NCBI GenBank assembly: GCA_016873095.1
Contig: VGYC01000002.1
Coordinates: 38,591 to 102,590 of the forward strand
Length of the DNA: 64,000 nucleotides
DNA from: Planctomycetota bacterium
GTDB lineage: Bacteria > Planctomycetota > Planctomycetia > Gemmatales > Gemmataceae
Direction: 5' to 3'
In this document: positions 39,648-48,993 of the stretch, piece after piece
Layout: the number at the start of each line of letters is the position of its first letter
Numbering within the stretch: the first letter of the stretch is position 1
Made by a program: the position numbers and the translations under genes
The notes under the pieces: model-generated
The model's database searches: none
What the model was told of the DNA's origin: nothing
What the model saw: the letters and a program-made list of their open reading frames with translations, nothing else

Positions 39648-42131
39648 CTACGGACGCTCTCGACGACCGGCCGCCAGGCGCGCGGATGATGCACGCGCTT
39701 CCCGTGTCAGCAGCGCTTCCGGGACGCCGCGACCGAGTGTGTGCAGGAGCGCCTGGGCCGCGGGCGAGCCGATGCTCTCGAGCGCTTCGACCGCGCGCAC
39801 GCCGCGCAGCCGAGCGGGATCGGTGATCGGCCCGGTCAAGCGCGTCAGCAGCCGGTCGATGCGCGTCCGCAGGTCGAGCGTGGCCGGCGCGGCCAGGGCC
39901 CGGCGCAGCGCCGACTCGGCGCGCTCGCCGACGGCAGCCAGCTCTTCCGCTGCCCGGGCACGAGTGGCAAGGTCCTCGCTCTCCAGGTCCGCCATGAGTC
40001 GCTTGATGCGTGCGGCATCGGCAGGCGCCACGGGATGCAGTTTCGTCTTGAGAAATGCCACGGCCTGTTCCGACGCCGCGACAAACGTCCACACAGCCCG
40101 CCAGCCGCTGGCGGCATCGCCGCCCAGGTTGTCCCACGCCTGCAGCAGTTCGCGATCGGTCAGCGCCTTCCGATCACGCTGGCCGGACGTCATGTCCCAG
40201 ATGTGGATGACGGAATCGGCGGCACCGGTGGCGAGATCGCGGCCATCGGGCGAGAAGGCCAGCGACAAGTTGGCGCCGTCAATATCCGCGAGCTGATGCG
40301 CGACCTTGCCGGACGCCGTTTCCCAGACAAGCGTGCGGCCGATGTGCCCGTCATAGCCGTCCGGCCGCGGCACAACTTGCACCGCGCTGGCCGCCAGGTA
40401 GCGGCCGGTCGGCGACCAGGCACCTGCAAGAAACAACTCGCCGCTGGATAGCTGCCGCTGGAGGTTGCCGGTCGCCAGATCCCAGATATGGATCGGCGAG
40501 TTCAAGGCGGCCAGGAAGCGCTCGTCGTCGGTAAAGAGCAAGCCCCATGGAATGTCGGTCACGGTGTGGTTGAATTGCCGAATGATCTTCCGGGTGGCCA
40601 TGTCCCAGAGACGCACCGTGCCGTCGTCGCCGGCTGAGACCAGTGTCTTGCCGCTGGGTGAGAAGGCCATGGTCGAGGTCAGCTTGTGCGATGACTTGAG
40701 GTCCGCCCGTTTCTTGCCCGATTGGACATCCCACAGCTGGATACTGCCGGGGCTGTTGGTGGCGAGCACTCGACCATCCGACGACAGCGCGAGCTGCCGC
40801 GTCAAGCCCTTGGCGGCCTTGATCGAGCCGACGTGCTTTCCCGTCCGCACGTCGCAGAAGTGGACCTCATCGATCGTCTTGCCCAGCGCGTCGTACCAGC
40901 CGCCCAGGGCCAGCATGTTCGCATCTCTGGAAACGGCCAGGCCGCTGGGCCAGGCACGGGAAGGAAGTTTGGGCAGTCGTTCGAGCAGCCGTGTTTCCTT
41001 GCCGCTCTTGAGGTCCCATTCCAGGGCGCGGAGGTCGCGACCGAATGAGCGCAGCCCGGCGCCGTTCGCTAAAAACCGCAGGGCCTCGACTCGAGCCGTG
41101 TGCCCCGAGCGTGCATGGATTGCGTCGCCGGTCTTGACGTTCCAGAGGCGAACGGCACCGTCCTGTCCGCCGCTCGACGCCAGAGTCTGGCCATCGGGCA
41201 TGAAGCCAAGGGAGGCAACTGGATAGACATGCGCCTCCCAGCGCCGTCGCAGTTTCCCGCCATCGACCTCGCGAATGGACAATGTGCCGTCGTTGCCGCC
41301 GACGGCGATCGACTTGCCGTCCGGCGCGAAAGCCAGGCAGTAGACGCCGCCGGCGAAGGACTCCCAGCGCCGTGGCGCCTCGGCGGAGTCGACTTGCCAG
41401 ATGCGAATCAGCCCTTCATCCCCGGCCCAGGCCAGCCGCTTGCCGTCCGGCGAAAATGCGATCGTGTGCACGGCGTTGCGCTCCTCGAAGCGGCGCAGCT
41501 CCTTGCCGGATGCCACATCCCAGAGCCGGGCGGTCTTGTCGTTGCCGGCCGAGGCCAGCGTCTTGCCGCCTGGCGAAAAAGCCAGCGAGAGAACGTACGA
41601 CGTGTGTCCGGCGAACGACCGGAGACGTTGCCCGGTCGCCGCGCTGTAAAGCTCGATGCTGTCACCGAGTTCGAAGGCAAATAGCTTTCCGTCTGGAGAA
41701 TATGCCACCACGTCGTCGCCGCCGAGAACATAGCGACGCATCTCCTTGCCGGTGGCGACGTCGAATGACGTAATCAGGCCGCCCGTCAGAAGGATCTTGC
41801 TGTCGGGCGAGAAGGCCATGCCGCGCGCAATGGCAGGAACGTCCGGCTGGTGCAGGGGCCGTCCCGTGCTTGCCTCCCACAGGCGCAAGCCGGGAAAGCG
41901 ACCGCCCGTTGCCATGACCTTGCCGTCCGGCGAAATCGCCAGGCGGTACGTCACGAAGCCGTGGCGAAAGCGCACCGTGCCCAGCCGGCTGACGGCGCCC
42001 GGCGGCAGCGCATCGCCGTGTCGATCGACATGCCGCTGGCTCGGCTTGTCGCCCCGGCCAGATCCGACCGCCAAGGCCAGAGCGAGCAAGGGAATGGCAA
42101 CAAGCGGGAAAGTGATGGTACGCGTGGGCAT
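39648..42131 (-). CDS. Exported WD40-repeat protein
   Basis: 827 residues from ATG 42131 with signal peptide (TFPLVAIPLLALALAVGSG). Residues 55-650 hold about a dozen WD40 repeats with SPDGK turns (AISPDGKVMATGG, AFSPGGKTLASAGNDKTARLWD and others), enough for two propellers. The segment LTDRELLQAWDNLGGDAASGWRAVW and a helical C-terminus (RARAAEELAAVGERAESALRRAL) follow; this tail is recurrent in planctomycete WD40 proteins. It is probably a periplasmic or surface interaction scaffold. It has its own stretch between the ATPase gene and the divergent DUF1501 gene. Confidence 0.85.
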   Translation of the reverse strand: MPTRTITFPLVAIPLLALALAVGSGRGDKPSQRHVDRHGDALPPGAVSRLGTVRFRHGFVTYRLAISPDGKVMATGGRFPGLRLWEASTGRPLHQPDVPAIARGMAFSPDSKILLTGGLITSFDVATGKEMRRYVLGGDDVVAYSPDGKLFAFELGDSIELYSAATGQRLRSFAGHTSYVLSLAFSPGGKTLASAGNDKTARLWDVASGKELRRFEERNAVHTIAFSPDGKRLAWAGDEGLIRIWQVDSAEAPRRWESFAGGVYCLAFAPDGKSIAVGGNDGTLSIREVDGGKLRRRWEAHVYPVASLGFMPDGQTLASSGGQDGAVRLWNVKTGDAIHARSGHTARVEALRFLANGAGLRSFGRDLRALEWDLKSGKETRLLERLPKLPSRAWPSGLAVSRDANMLALGGWYDALGKTIDEVHFCDVRTGKHVGSIKAAKGLTRQLALSSDGRVLATNSPGSIQLWDVQSGKKRADLKSSHKLTSTMAFSPSGKTLVSAGDDGTVRLWDMATRKIIRQFNHTVTDIPWGLLFTDDERFLAALNSPIHIWDLATGNLQRQLSSGELFLAGAWSPTGRYLAASAVQVVPRPDGYDGHIGRTLVWETASGKVAHQLADIDGANLSLAFSPDGRDLATGAADSVIHIWDMTSGQRDRKALTDRELLQAWDNLGGDAASGWRAVWTFVAASEQAVAFLKTKLHPVAPADAARIKRLMADLESEDLATRARAAEELAAVGERAESALRRALAAPATLDLRTRIDRLLTRLTGPITDPARLRGVRAVEALESIGSPAAQALLHTLGRGVPEALLTREARASSARLAAGRRERP

Positions 42132-42269
42132 CGCCACCTCGGCAGCTGAAATGAGCGTTACAAGGTCATGAACTGAGTTTAATTCCGGCAACTCCGGCCC
42201 GCAAGCGAATTGACGGGAGCAATCTCGGCGGGTACAGTTCATCAAGAAGGGCCTGCAAACCAATCGGGT

Positions 42270-43649
42270 ATGACCATGCTATCGTGGGGCGAATTTGCCG
42301 GACGAGATTGCCAGCGCTTGACGCGGCGGTCGCTGCTGCAGGTGGGGGCCTGCTCCGCACTGGGGCTGAACTGGGCGGACTGGCTGCGGGCCAACCCCTA
42401 CGGCGGGCAGCGTCCGGGACGCTGCCGGGCGGTGATCCTTCTCTGGTTATGGGGCGGGCCAAGCCATCATGAGACCTTTGACCCAAAGCCGGACGCCGTC
42501 GCTGCGGTGCGCGGTCCGTTCCGTCCCATCGCCACGCGAACGACGGGGCTGCGCGTTTGCGAGTTGCTGCCCGAACTGGCCCGCATGTCGGACAGGTACG
42601 CCGTCATTCGCAGCATGCGCCACGATCAGCGCGACCACAATGTCGCCGGGACGATTGCCTTGACGGGCAACGTGGCCGGCGCCAAGGCTTCGGGGGGCAT
42701 TCCATTTCCCGGCACTGTTCGGCCCAGCATGGGATCGCTGGTGTCGCGCTTTCAGACAGTGCGCCGCTCGGACTGGCCGCCGTTTGTCACAGTCGGGCCG
42801 GTGTGCAAGGTGTCCGGGGAGAACCTGCGCGGGCAGACGGCCGGCGTGCTTGGACCGGCCCGCGATCCCTTTCGCATTGACGATTACACGGCCGAGCATG
42901 GCTTTCGCCTGCCGGACACGTTTCGCCTGGCGCCGGGCCTGACGGCCGAGCGCCTGGCGGACCGGCGCCGGCTGGTCGCGCGTCTCGACGCCGTTCGCCG
43001 CGGGCTCGATGCATCGGACCAGCGGCTCGACGGCTACTACGCACAGGCGCTGGATCTGGTCACATCGCCGCGCGCCCGACAGGCCCTCGATCTGGGCAGC
43101 GAGACGCCGCGGCTGCGCGACCGCTATGGGCGAACCTACTTTGGACAGGCGTGCATCCTTGCCCGCCGTCTGGTGCAGGCCGGCGTCCCCTTCATCCAGG
43201 TCAACTACAGCGGCGACGCGGAGGACGAGCAGCAGGGCGGCGACGGCGGCTGGGACCTGCATTACCGCCTCTTCGAGCGCATGCAGGATCGCTATTGCCC
43301 GATCTTCGACCGCGCCCTGACCGGCTTGCTCCTGGATCTGCAGGAACGCGGGCTGCTGGACTCGACGATGGTGATCGCCATGGGCGAATTCGGCCGCAGC
43401 CCGCAGATCAGCAGTTCCGCAGGGCGCGAGCACTGGCCCGGCGTGTACTCGGCCGTGCTGGCCGGCGGTGGCATCCGCGGCGGCCAGGTGCACGGCTCTT
43501 CCGATCGGCTCGGCGGAGAACCCGCCGAACGACCCGTCCACCCCGCCGGCCTCATCGCTACCGTCCTCGAAGCCATGGGCGCCAACCGCGTCCAGCTCAA
43601 TGAAATGGGGCTGAGCCTGGAAGCAGATGCGCTGACGGGGTTGTTCTAG
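42270..43649 (+). CDS. DUF1501 family protein, second copy
   Basis: 459 residues from ATG 42270 (MTMLSWGEF). A Tat-like signal with paired arginines (LTRRSLLQVGACSALGLNWADWL) precedes the DUF1501 body: ILLWLWGGPSHHETFDPKP, VRPSMGSLVSRF, FIQVNYSG, MVIAMGEFGRSPQI and GREHWPGVYS. Unlike the copy at 37285 it has no DUF1549/DUF1553 partner beside it. The PD40 gene 84 bases downstream may be in the same unit. Confidence 0.9.
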   Translation: MTMLSWGEFAGRDCQRLTRRSLLQVGACSALGLNWADWLRANPYGGQRPGRCRAVILLWLWGGPSHHETFDPKPDAVAAVRGPFRPIATRTTGLRVCELLPELARMSDRYAVIRSMRHDQRDHNVAGTIALTGNVAGAKASGGIPFPGTVRPSMGSLVSRFQTVRRSDWPPFVTVGPVCKVSGENLRGQTAGVLGPARDPFRIDDYTAEHGFRLPDTFRLAPGLTAERLADRRRLVARLDAVRRGLDASDQRLDGYYAQALDLVTSPRARQALDLGSETPRLRDRYGRTYFGQACILARRLVQAGVPFIQVNYSGDAEDEQQGGDGGWDLHYRLFERMQDRYCPIFDRALTGLLLDLQERGLLDSTMVIAMGEFGRSPQISSSAGREHWPGVYSAVLAGGGIRGGQVHGSSDRLGGEPAERPVHPAGLIATVLEAMGANRVQLNEMGLSLEADALTGLF

Positions 43650-43733
43650 ACCTCGACCTCGGGCAAGTCTGACGTGCACGGCTTGCGAATCTCCTGCTTC
43701 GTCACGGCGGCTCAGAAATTCCGAGAACCTCAG

Positions 43734-45401
43734 ATGTCGAATTCGCTACTCTGCTGCCGATCTGCGACGCTGAAATCGTTCGTTATTCGCGCGCTGGCAG
43801 TGCTGGCCTGCGTTGGCCTTGCGGGCGCTGCCTTCGGTCAACAGCCTGCACTCGTCCGTCTCAGCCGCTCCTTCCACCCGCGCTTCTTTCTCAGCTATTC
43901 GCCGGACGGCAGCCACCTGGTCTATTCGCAGCATCACGCCAACCGCCGGGCATCGCAGCAGGTACTGATGAGCCTGCGGATCATGAAGGCGGACGGCAGC
44001 GACGATCGACCATTGCTGGCTGCGTACGATCGCGATGTGCAGATTCAGCAGCATGCGGTCTGGTCGCCGGACGGCAAGCGGCTGGCCTTGAGCGGCGGCG
44101 GCAACGACACGGGCAATGCCGCCCTCGACGTCTTCCTGTGCGACATGAACAACTTCCACGCCAGTAACCTCCGCAAGCTTGTCAAGGGGGGCGGCGTTGT
44201 CGGCGAGCATCCGGGCTGGTCGCCCGACGGCAAGCAACTGGTCATGACCAACATCACTGGCAGCGGCCTGTGGATCATCGACGCCGACGGCAAGAACCGC
44301 AGGTCGCTCATCCAGCCGGGAGGCAACTACACGCGTTTTCCCGCCTGGTCGCCCGACGGCAAGCGCATTGCCTTTGCGTCCGACCGCGACGGCAATAGCG
44401 ACATCTACTGGATCCGGCCGGACGGCAGCGAGTTGACGCGCGTCACCAATCATCCGAGCATCGACAGCCATCCGCGCTGGTCGCCGGACGGGCAATGGCT
44501 GGCGTTCGTCTCGTACCGCGACGGCAATAGCGACATCTGGCTGTGCCGGCCTGACGGCCAGGGACTGCGCAACCTCACCGCGCACGCGGCCCACGATGCC
44601 CAGCCGGCCTGGAGCCCGGACGGCAAGCATCTCGCTTTCGTCTCCGACCGGGACGGCGGCTTCGATATCTATCGCTTGACCGTGCCCGCCGATCTCGCGG
44701 CGCAAGCCGCCAGGTTGCCGGAACGCCGGCCGGCGGGCCCTGTGACCTCGAAGAAGCGTCCCGATGGCCTGGTATGCCATTTCAATTTCGACCAGGGCGT
44801 CGGCAACAAGCTGATGGACAGGGCCGGCCCCAATCACGGCGACCTCATGGGCGCGCGCTGGGTGAAGCGCGGCGCCGGCCACGCGCTATCCTTCAACGGC
44901 GCCAGCGACTATGTGACGTGCGGTCTTGACCCGGCCCTCCACCTGACCGGGCCGCTGACCATCACGGTGTGGGTCAACCTCAACGAGAAACCACACAATC
45001 ACTATGTCGTGTGCAAGCACGGCTGGAACATCTATGTGGGCCCGGACTTTGTGCCCCGATTCGAGACACGCTCCGCCGCCGACAAGGAGTGGAACACGCT
45101 GGCCGCGGCCAAGCCCATCAAGAGCAAGGCCTGGACCCGGATTGCCGCCGTCTTCGATCCGGCCGCCAAGGAAATGCGCATCCATGTCGATGGCACACTG
45201 TCGGCCCGCAAGCCGCGAAGCGACAACGCCATCGCCGCCGTCGCCGGTTACCCGCTGGAACTCGGCCGGTATGGGCCCGGCAAATCCCAGCACCTCCACG
45301 GCATGATCGATGAAGTTCGTATTTTCTCGAGAGCGCTTTCGCCCGAGATGCTCGGCAATAGTTACGAAAACGAACGGCAGCAGCTGTTCGCGAAGGAATG
45401 A
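43734..45401 (+). CDS. Exported TolB-like PD40 propeller with LamG domain
   Basis: 555 residues from ATG 43734, signal peptide (IRALAVLACVGLAGAAFG). Residues 45-330 contain PD40 repeats with W/Y-SPDGK motifs (HAVWSPDGKRLALSGG, PAWSPDGKRIAFASDRDGNSDIYW, PRWSPDGQWLAFVSYRDG). Residues 355-550 are a LamG/concanavalin-like jelly roll (LVCHFNFDQGVG, LSFNGASDYVTC, MIDEVRIFSRALS). This combination points to carbohydrate or protein binding outside the cell. Internal 20-30 base DNA repeats arise from the PD40 units. Confidence 0.88.
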   Translation: MSNSLLCCRSATLKSFVIRALAVLACVGLAGAAFGQQPALVRLSRSFHPRFFLSYSPDGSHLVYSQHHANRRASQQVLMSLRIMKADGSDDRPLLAAYDRDVQIQQHAVWSPDGKRLALSGGGNDTGNAALDVFLCDMNNFHASNLRKLVKGGGVVGEHPGWSPDGKQLVMTNITGSGLWIIDADGKNRRSLIQPGGNYTRFPAWSPDGKRIAFASDRDGNSDIYWIRPDGSELTRVTNHPSIDSHPRWSPDGQWLAFVSYRDGNSDIWLCRPDGQGLRNLTAHAAHDAQPAWSPDGKHLAFVSDRDGGFDIYRLTVPADLAAQAARLPERRPAGPVTSKKRPDGLVCHFNFDQGVGNKLMDRAGPNHGDLMGARWVKRGAGHALSFNGASDYVTCGLDPALHLTGPLTITVWVNLNEKPHNHYVVCKHGWNIYVGPDFVPRFETRSAADKEWNTLAAAKPIKSKAWTRIAAVFDPAAKEMRIHVDGTLSARKPRSDNAIAAVAGYPLELGRYGPGKSQHLHGMIDEVRIFSRALSPEMLGNSYENERQQLFAKE

Positions 45402-45423
45402 CTCGAAGGCAAGAACAGGGCGG

Positions 45424-46083
45424 TCACGCGAGCGGCACACGTCGCGATTCCATCTTGCCGCGCAGGTGGGCGAAATAGTCGCGCATGTCCACTCTGGTTC
45501 CGCCGGTGCCGCAGCCGGTTGCGCAGCCGGTTGCGCAGCCGCCGGTGCTACAGCCGCCGCTGGAGCATGAGGTGCAGCCGCCTTCCTTGCCTTGACCGCA
45601 GTCGGGCTTGCCGCAGCCGGCTTCGACCGGGTCATCCGGCATGGCGGCCAGGTTTTCCATCAGCACGGCGAGGCCGTGTCGATCTGCCAATGCCGCGGCC
45701 AGCGCTTGGGCTTCGCTCTGGGCGCCTAGGAATTGCACGACCGTGACGGCGTCGAGCAATACTTCAACGTCGAGTATCTCCACATCGAGTGCAAGCTCGT
45801 CGCTCAGCGAGCGAACCATCGCGAAGAGTCGATCTGAGGATTTGCGCGTGTCCAGGAGGGTTCGTTCATCGTCGGCAGTGGTCCGGCGCACGAGCCGGCC
45901 GGGAGGAATGCGCAGCAAGCGGACGTGATTGTCGGACGCCCCGCAGAGTATGGTGCCGATTTCGAGGCCGCGACCGGTCTCGATCACGACTCGGTCGCCG
46001 CGCTTCAGTTCCAGCGGCTCGATGGCCACGAAGCGTCCCAGGTGATTCGACTGGCCGTGCGTGGCGAGATAGTCCCGGTTCAT
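45424..46083 (-). CDS. PSP1 (RicT/YaaT-like) domain protein with Cys-rich tail
   Basis: 219 residues from ATG 46083, which overlaps the stop of the upstream TPR gene (ATGA). The PSP1 domain covers roughly residues 20-140: RGDRVVIETGRGLEIGTIL at its start and LDVEILDVEVLLDAVTVVQFLG at its end. In Bacillus, YaaT/RicT belongs to a complex with Fe-S cofactors acting on RNA processing and phosphorelay. From about residue 160 the chain has 10 or more Cys in a Gly/Thr-rich tail (CGKPDCGQGKEGGC, then GCATGCATGCGTGG), ending in DYFAHLRGKMESRR. The tail could bind metal or an Fe-S cluster. Confidence 0.8.
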   Translation of the reverse strand: MNRDYLATHGQSNHLGRFVAIEPLELKRGDRVVIETGRGLEIGTILCGASDNHVRLLRIPPGRLVRRTTADDERTLLDTRKSSDRLFAMVRSLSDELALDVEILDVEVLLDAVTVVQFLGAQSEAQALAAALADRHGLAVLMENLAAMPDDPVEAGCGKPDCGQGKEGGCTSCSSGGCSTGGCATGCATGCGTGGTRVDMRDYFAHLRGKMESRRVPLA

Positions 46084-46688
46084 GCCAGCCCCAGCGTTTC
46101 CTTCATCATCTGGTCGTAGACGCCCTGGCCCTGCTCGGTGCTCAGGTCCAGGCGCATCTCGTTGATGACCTTGATGCTCAGGTTCTTGAGCCAGTACTCC
46201 CAGCATTCGGCGCAGACGGATTCGTGGATGCGCTTGCCCAGCTCGTCGCTCATGGGGGGGCGCGGCAGCTGGCGGGCGTGGGCGCCGGCAGTGCAGCCGG
46301 GACGCTGGCAGCGGAAGCCGTCGCCCGGGCCGGCGGCCGCCGCCGCCTTTTTCGGCGTCGGCGCCGCTTCACCGAGCTGCACGAGCAGCTTGCTCATCTC
46401 GTCGCGAGGAATGTTGTCGCCGCGTTCATCGGCGATGGCGTAGCCCTTCTTCAAGGTCTCGATGGCGTCGCCGCGCTTGTCGAGCTTCATCAGGCACGTG
46501 CCCAGGAGCTGGTAGACCTTGGAGAACTGCGGGCTCAGCTCTAGCGTGCGGCGAAAGCACTTCACTGCTTCGTCGAGCTGGTTGTCCTCGAGCAATAGCT
46601 GGCCGAGCCGGAAATGTCCCAGCTCGTTGTCCGGGTCGTCGCTGGCCATCTTGCGAAACTGACTGATACGTTCGTGCAGCATGCTCAT
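46080..46688 (-). CDS. TPR protein fused to a YggX-like Fe(2+)-trafficking domain
   Basis: 202 residues. The N-terminal 105 residues are tetratricopeptide repeats (ELGHFRLGQLLLEDNQLDEAVKCF, YQLLGTCLMKLDKRGDAIETL). After a Pro/Ala linker, the C-terminal 75 residues match YggX: CQRPG near the start (YggX has a conserved Cys there), LGKRIHESVCAECWEYWLKN and INEMRLDLSTEQG. YggX takes part in iron handling and oxidative protection. The stop overlaps the start of the PSP1/Cys-rich gene, so the pair is translationally coupled, suggesting a joint metal or Fe-S role. Confidence 0.8.
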   Translation of the reverse strand: MSMLHERISQFRKMASDDPDNELGHFRLGQLLLEDNQLDEAVKCFRRTLELSPQFSKVYQLLGTCLMKLDKRGDAIETLKKGYAIADERGDNIPRDEMSKLLVQLGEAAPTPKKAAAAAGPGDGFRCQRPGCTAGAHARQLPRPPMSDELGKRIHESVCAECWEYWLKNLSIKVINEMRLDLSTEQGQGVYDQMMKETLGLA

Positions 46689-46760
46689 TGGTGCTAGCCT
46701 CTGGCAACGGTCAACGTCCTGCCTGGCGGCTCACCGGAGCCGTCCAGCTGGGTCAGAGTC

Positions 46761-47558
46761 TTACTTGCTCGACGCCTGTCCCAGGTCCATCACGGTGAAG
46801 GGAATGCGCAGCTTGGCCTGCAGCTTGGCGTTCTTGTCCTCGGCGTCGATGGCCAGGATGAAGCGGCCGGGACGATTGAGATAGATCGGAAACGGCATGG
46901 GCACGAAGTTCTGCTTGGTGAGATCGCTATCCGGCGGCAAGTCGCGTGGCAGCTGTTGCAGCAAGGGCAGCGACAGGTCCTTGCCGCTGTCGTCCAGGAC
47001 GCGCAGGTGGATCTCTGCCTTGGGTTTCTTGTTGTCCAGCTTGAAATTGACGAGCGCGAACTCGGCAAGATAGATGTCCCCCGGCAAGCCGACGGCAGGC
47101 GCCTTCACGCCGATGAATCCGAAAGCCGGCGGCATGACCTCGAAGGGATACTCGTGCAGCTTCGTCTCCTTGGCTGCGCGGTCGGTCACCTTCAGCTTGA
47201 CCTTGTACTTGCCCGGCTTCTGCTGGGGCGGAATGATGAGCCGCAACTCTCCGGGCACGCGGTCACCTCCGAGCGTGACCTGCACATCCATCGGATTCTC
47301 TCTGGTGAAATGGATGACGTCGGCGCTGTCCACAAGCTGCATGATGGTCAACAGGCTTGCCTTGCGGGTCTTTGGATCGACCTTGAGCCCCTCGATGTCG
47401 TACATGAGGGCGATCAGGTCGCCGGGCAGAATCCGGGCATCGGTCCGTACGGCGCCGAACGCTCCGTAGGTGGAGCGCATGTTCTTGATCTCCAGCGCCC
47501 GCGCCGGAACCGGACTCAAGCAAGCCGCCACCAGGGCCGCCGCCCACCATTTCGTCAT
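46761..47558 (-). CDS. Exported protein of unknown function, paralogue of the gene at 27262
   Basis: 265 residues from ATG 47558, signal peptide MTKWWAAALVAACLSPVPARA. The sequence mirrors the protein at 27262: LEIKNMRSTYGAFGA, a central KPGKYKVKLKVTDRAAKET strand pair, and a late IHLRVLDDSGKDL. Beta-sandwich modules are likely. No known domain. It lies 73 bases upstream of the TPR-YggX gene in the same direction and could head that unit. Confidence 0.65.
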   Translation of the reverse strand: MTKWWAAALVAACLSPVPARALEIKNMRSTYGAFGAVRTDARILPGDLIALMYDIEGLKVDPKTRKASLLTIMQLVDSADVIHFTRENPMDVQVTLGGDRVPGELRLIIPPQQKPGKYKVKLKVTDRAAKETKLHEYPFEVMPPAFGFIGVKAPAVGLPGDIYLAEFALVNFKLDNKKPKAEIHLRVLDDSGKDLSLPLLQQLPRDLPPDSDLTKQNFVPMPFPIYLNRPGRFILAIDAEDKNAKLQAKLRIPFTVMDLGQASSK

Positions 47559-47689
47559 GTCTGCACCCCCAAAAGCTCGGAGAATTGCCGTCCGCCGCGC
47601 TGAAACGACGCCATTGCTATTGTGACCGCCTGGCCGTGGTCTGGCCAGTGCAAATCGGGACAACTCATCGTTCCCATGATGGAAATGCT

Positions 47690-48766
47690 TCATTCCTTGG
47701 CCACGCCGCGCCAGATGACGCCCGGATGTCCCTCGGCGGTCACGGTGTAGCGAATCTCGTCGCTCTTGAACCCCAGCAGCGTGGGTCGCGTGACGCCGGG
47801 GAGCACCGCAACGTCGTACAGTTCATCCACGCCTTCAAGCCAGAGCCAGTGAGTGACGTTGCCGCTGGCAAGATCGACGATGAGCAGGCCGCATTTCGCC
47901 TCGCCGCCGCGCTTGCGCAATTCATCATCGAGCGGCAGGCCGCGAAAGGTTCCCTCGTGCCGCGGACGGGAAACGCCGACGACGGCATGATTGCCGGCGA
48001 AGGCAAGTCCGCGCGCATATCCCGGGCAGAAAGCCAATGGTTCGAACGTGCGGTTGTCGATATCGAGCCGGCCGAGATAGCCGTGCCCCGAGTCGAGCAG
48101 CCATAGCCGGTCTTCATGCCAGCGTGGCGAGTGCGGCATGGACAGGCCTTCACAGAGCACCTGGCCGTCGATGACGTCGATCACGCAGCCGCCGTCGTGC
48201 CGCCGGGCCCGCCAGCCGGCGACGACATCCGACCTGGCGCAAGCGGTCACGTAGCGCGGCTGGCCGGCGACGAGTGCCAGCCCGTTGAGATGGCAGCGAT
48301 CTTCGGGCGCCATCTTGCTGACAAAAGCCGGTCGCCACAGCGGGCGAAAACCGTCGCGCTCGCTCATGGTCGCCAGGCAACTGAAGCGCGTCGCGCTGAA
48401 TACGACCCGGCCGGTGTCAGCCACGCTCACGTCGTGAATATCGATGTCGCCGGTCGTGTAGCCAACGCGCGGCACGTAAAGCCGGTCGAAGCCCTGGTCG
48501 AGCTGACCGTCGGCGAGGATGTTCTCGAAGCGCCAGAGTTGATAAGCGGTGGCCAGCCAGAGCGTCTGCGCTGTCGCCGTCATCCCCATGGCCCGGTTGA
48601 AGGTCCGCTCGAAGGCGGCCAGACTGCCGTCCGGCTTGCGGCCGATCAAGAAGATCTTGCCCGTTTGATAGGTCGTGAACGCCAGACTGACGTCTCGCTC
48701 CGCCAGCCATGCGGGCAGATCGCGAGAGCCGAGAACCTGGATGGGTACAGGCGGAGTATTGGACAT
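47690..48766 (-). CDS. TIGR03032/DUF4915 family protein
   Basis: 358 residues. Characteristic segments are LAFTTYQTGKIFLIGRKPDG, FNRAMGMTATAQTLWLATAYQLWRF, YVPRVGYTTGDIDIHDV, CHLNGLALVAGQPRYVTA, GLSMPHSPRWHEDRLWLLDSG and CPGYARGLAF. This is the TIGR03032 family, predicted to be a propeller; it occurs in planctomycetes and cyanobacteria. Function unknown. No signal peptide. Confidence 0.88.
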   Translation of the reverse strand: MSNTPPVPIQVLGSRDLPAWLAERDVSLAFTTYQTGKIFLIGRKPDGSLAAFERTFNRAMGMTATAQTLWLATAYQLWRFENILADGQLDQGFDRLYVPRVGYTTGDIDIHDVSVADTGRVVFSATRFSCLATMSERDGFRPLWRPAFVSKMAPEDRCHLNGLALVAGQPRYVTACARSDVVAGWRARRHDGGCVIDVIDGQVLCEGLSMPHSPRWHEDRLWLLDSGHGYLGRLDIDNRTFEPLAFCPGYARGLAFAGNHAVVGVSRPRHEGTFRGLPLDDELRKRGGEAKCGLLIVDLASGNVTHWLWLEGVDELYDVAVLPGVTRPTLLGFKSDEIRYTVTAEGHPGVIWRGVAKE

Positions 48767-48993
48767 GCGACAATATTACGCCCATGCCGCATCGATGTCC
48801 CATCACAATCGCGACGGTTGACAGGATGACCGGGTCGGCTGAGCTGTGTTCAAATCCCATGCATGCGAACGCAAATTGGATTGTCGTGTAACGCGCCCGC
48901 GTTATAAAATGGAGGCAATCCACAGGTGCGATTTTCAAGTGCGCCGCCAGCCTGGCGAGGATGTTGGCGGGGCAGACCTCTCCTCGCGGGAGC

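Noticed and set aside
39594..40137. N-terminal extension of the LolD-like ATPase
   Set aside because: The extra 180 residues overlap the end of the WD40 gene antisense, are Arg/Gly-rich, and a promoter lies between.
44330..44660. DNA direct repeats around GACCGCGACGGCAATAG
   Set aside because: They are explained by successive PD40 propeller units of the encoded protein.
45480..45560. CRISPR-like repetition
   Set aside because: The repeats are codon repeats encoding the Cys/Gly/Thr tail of the PSP1 protein; no spacer structure.
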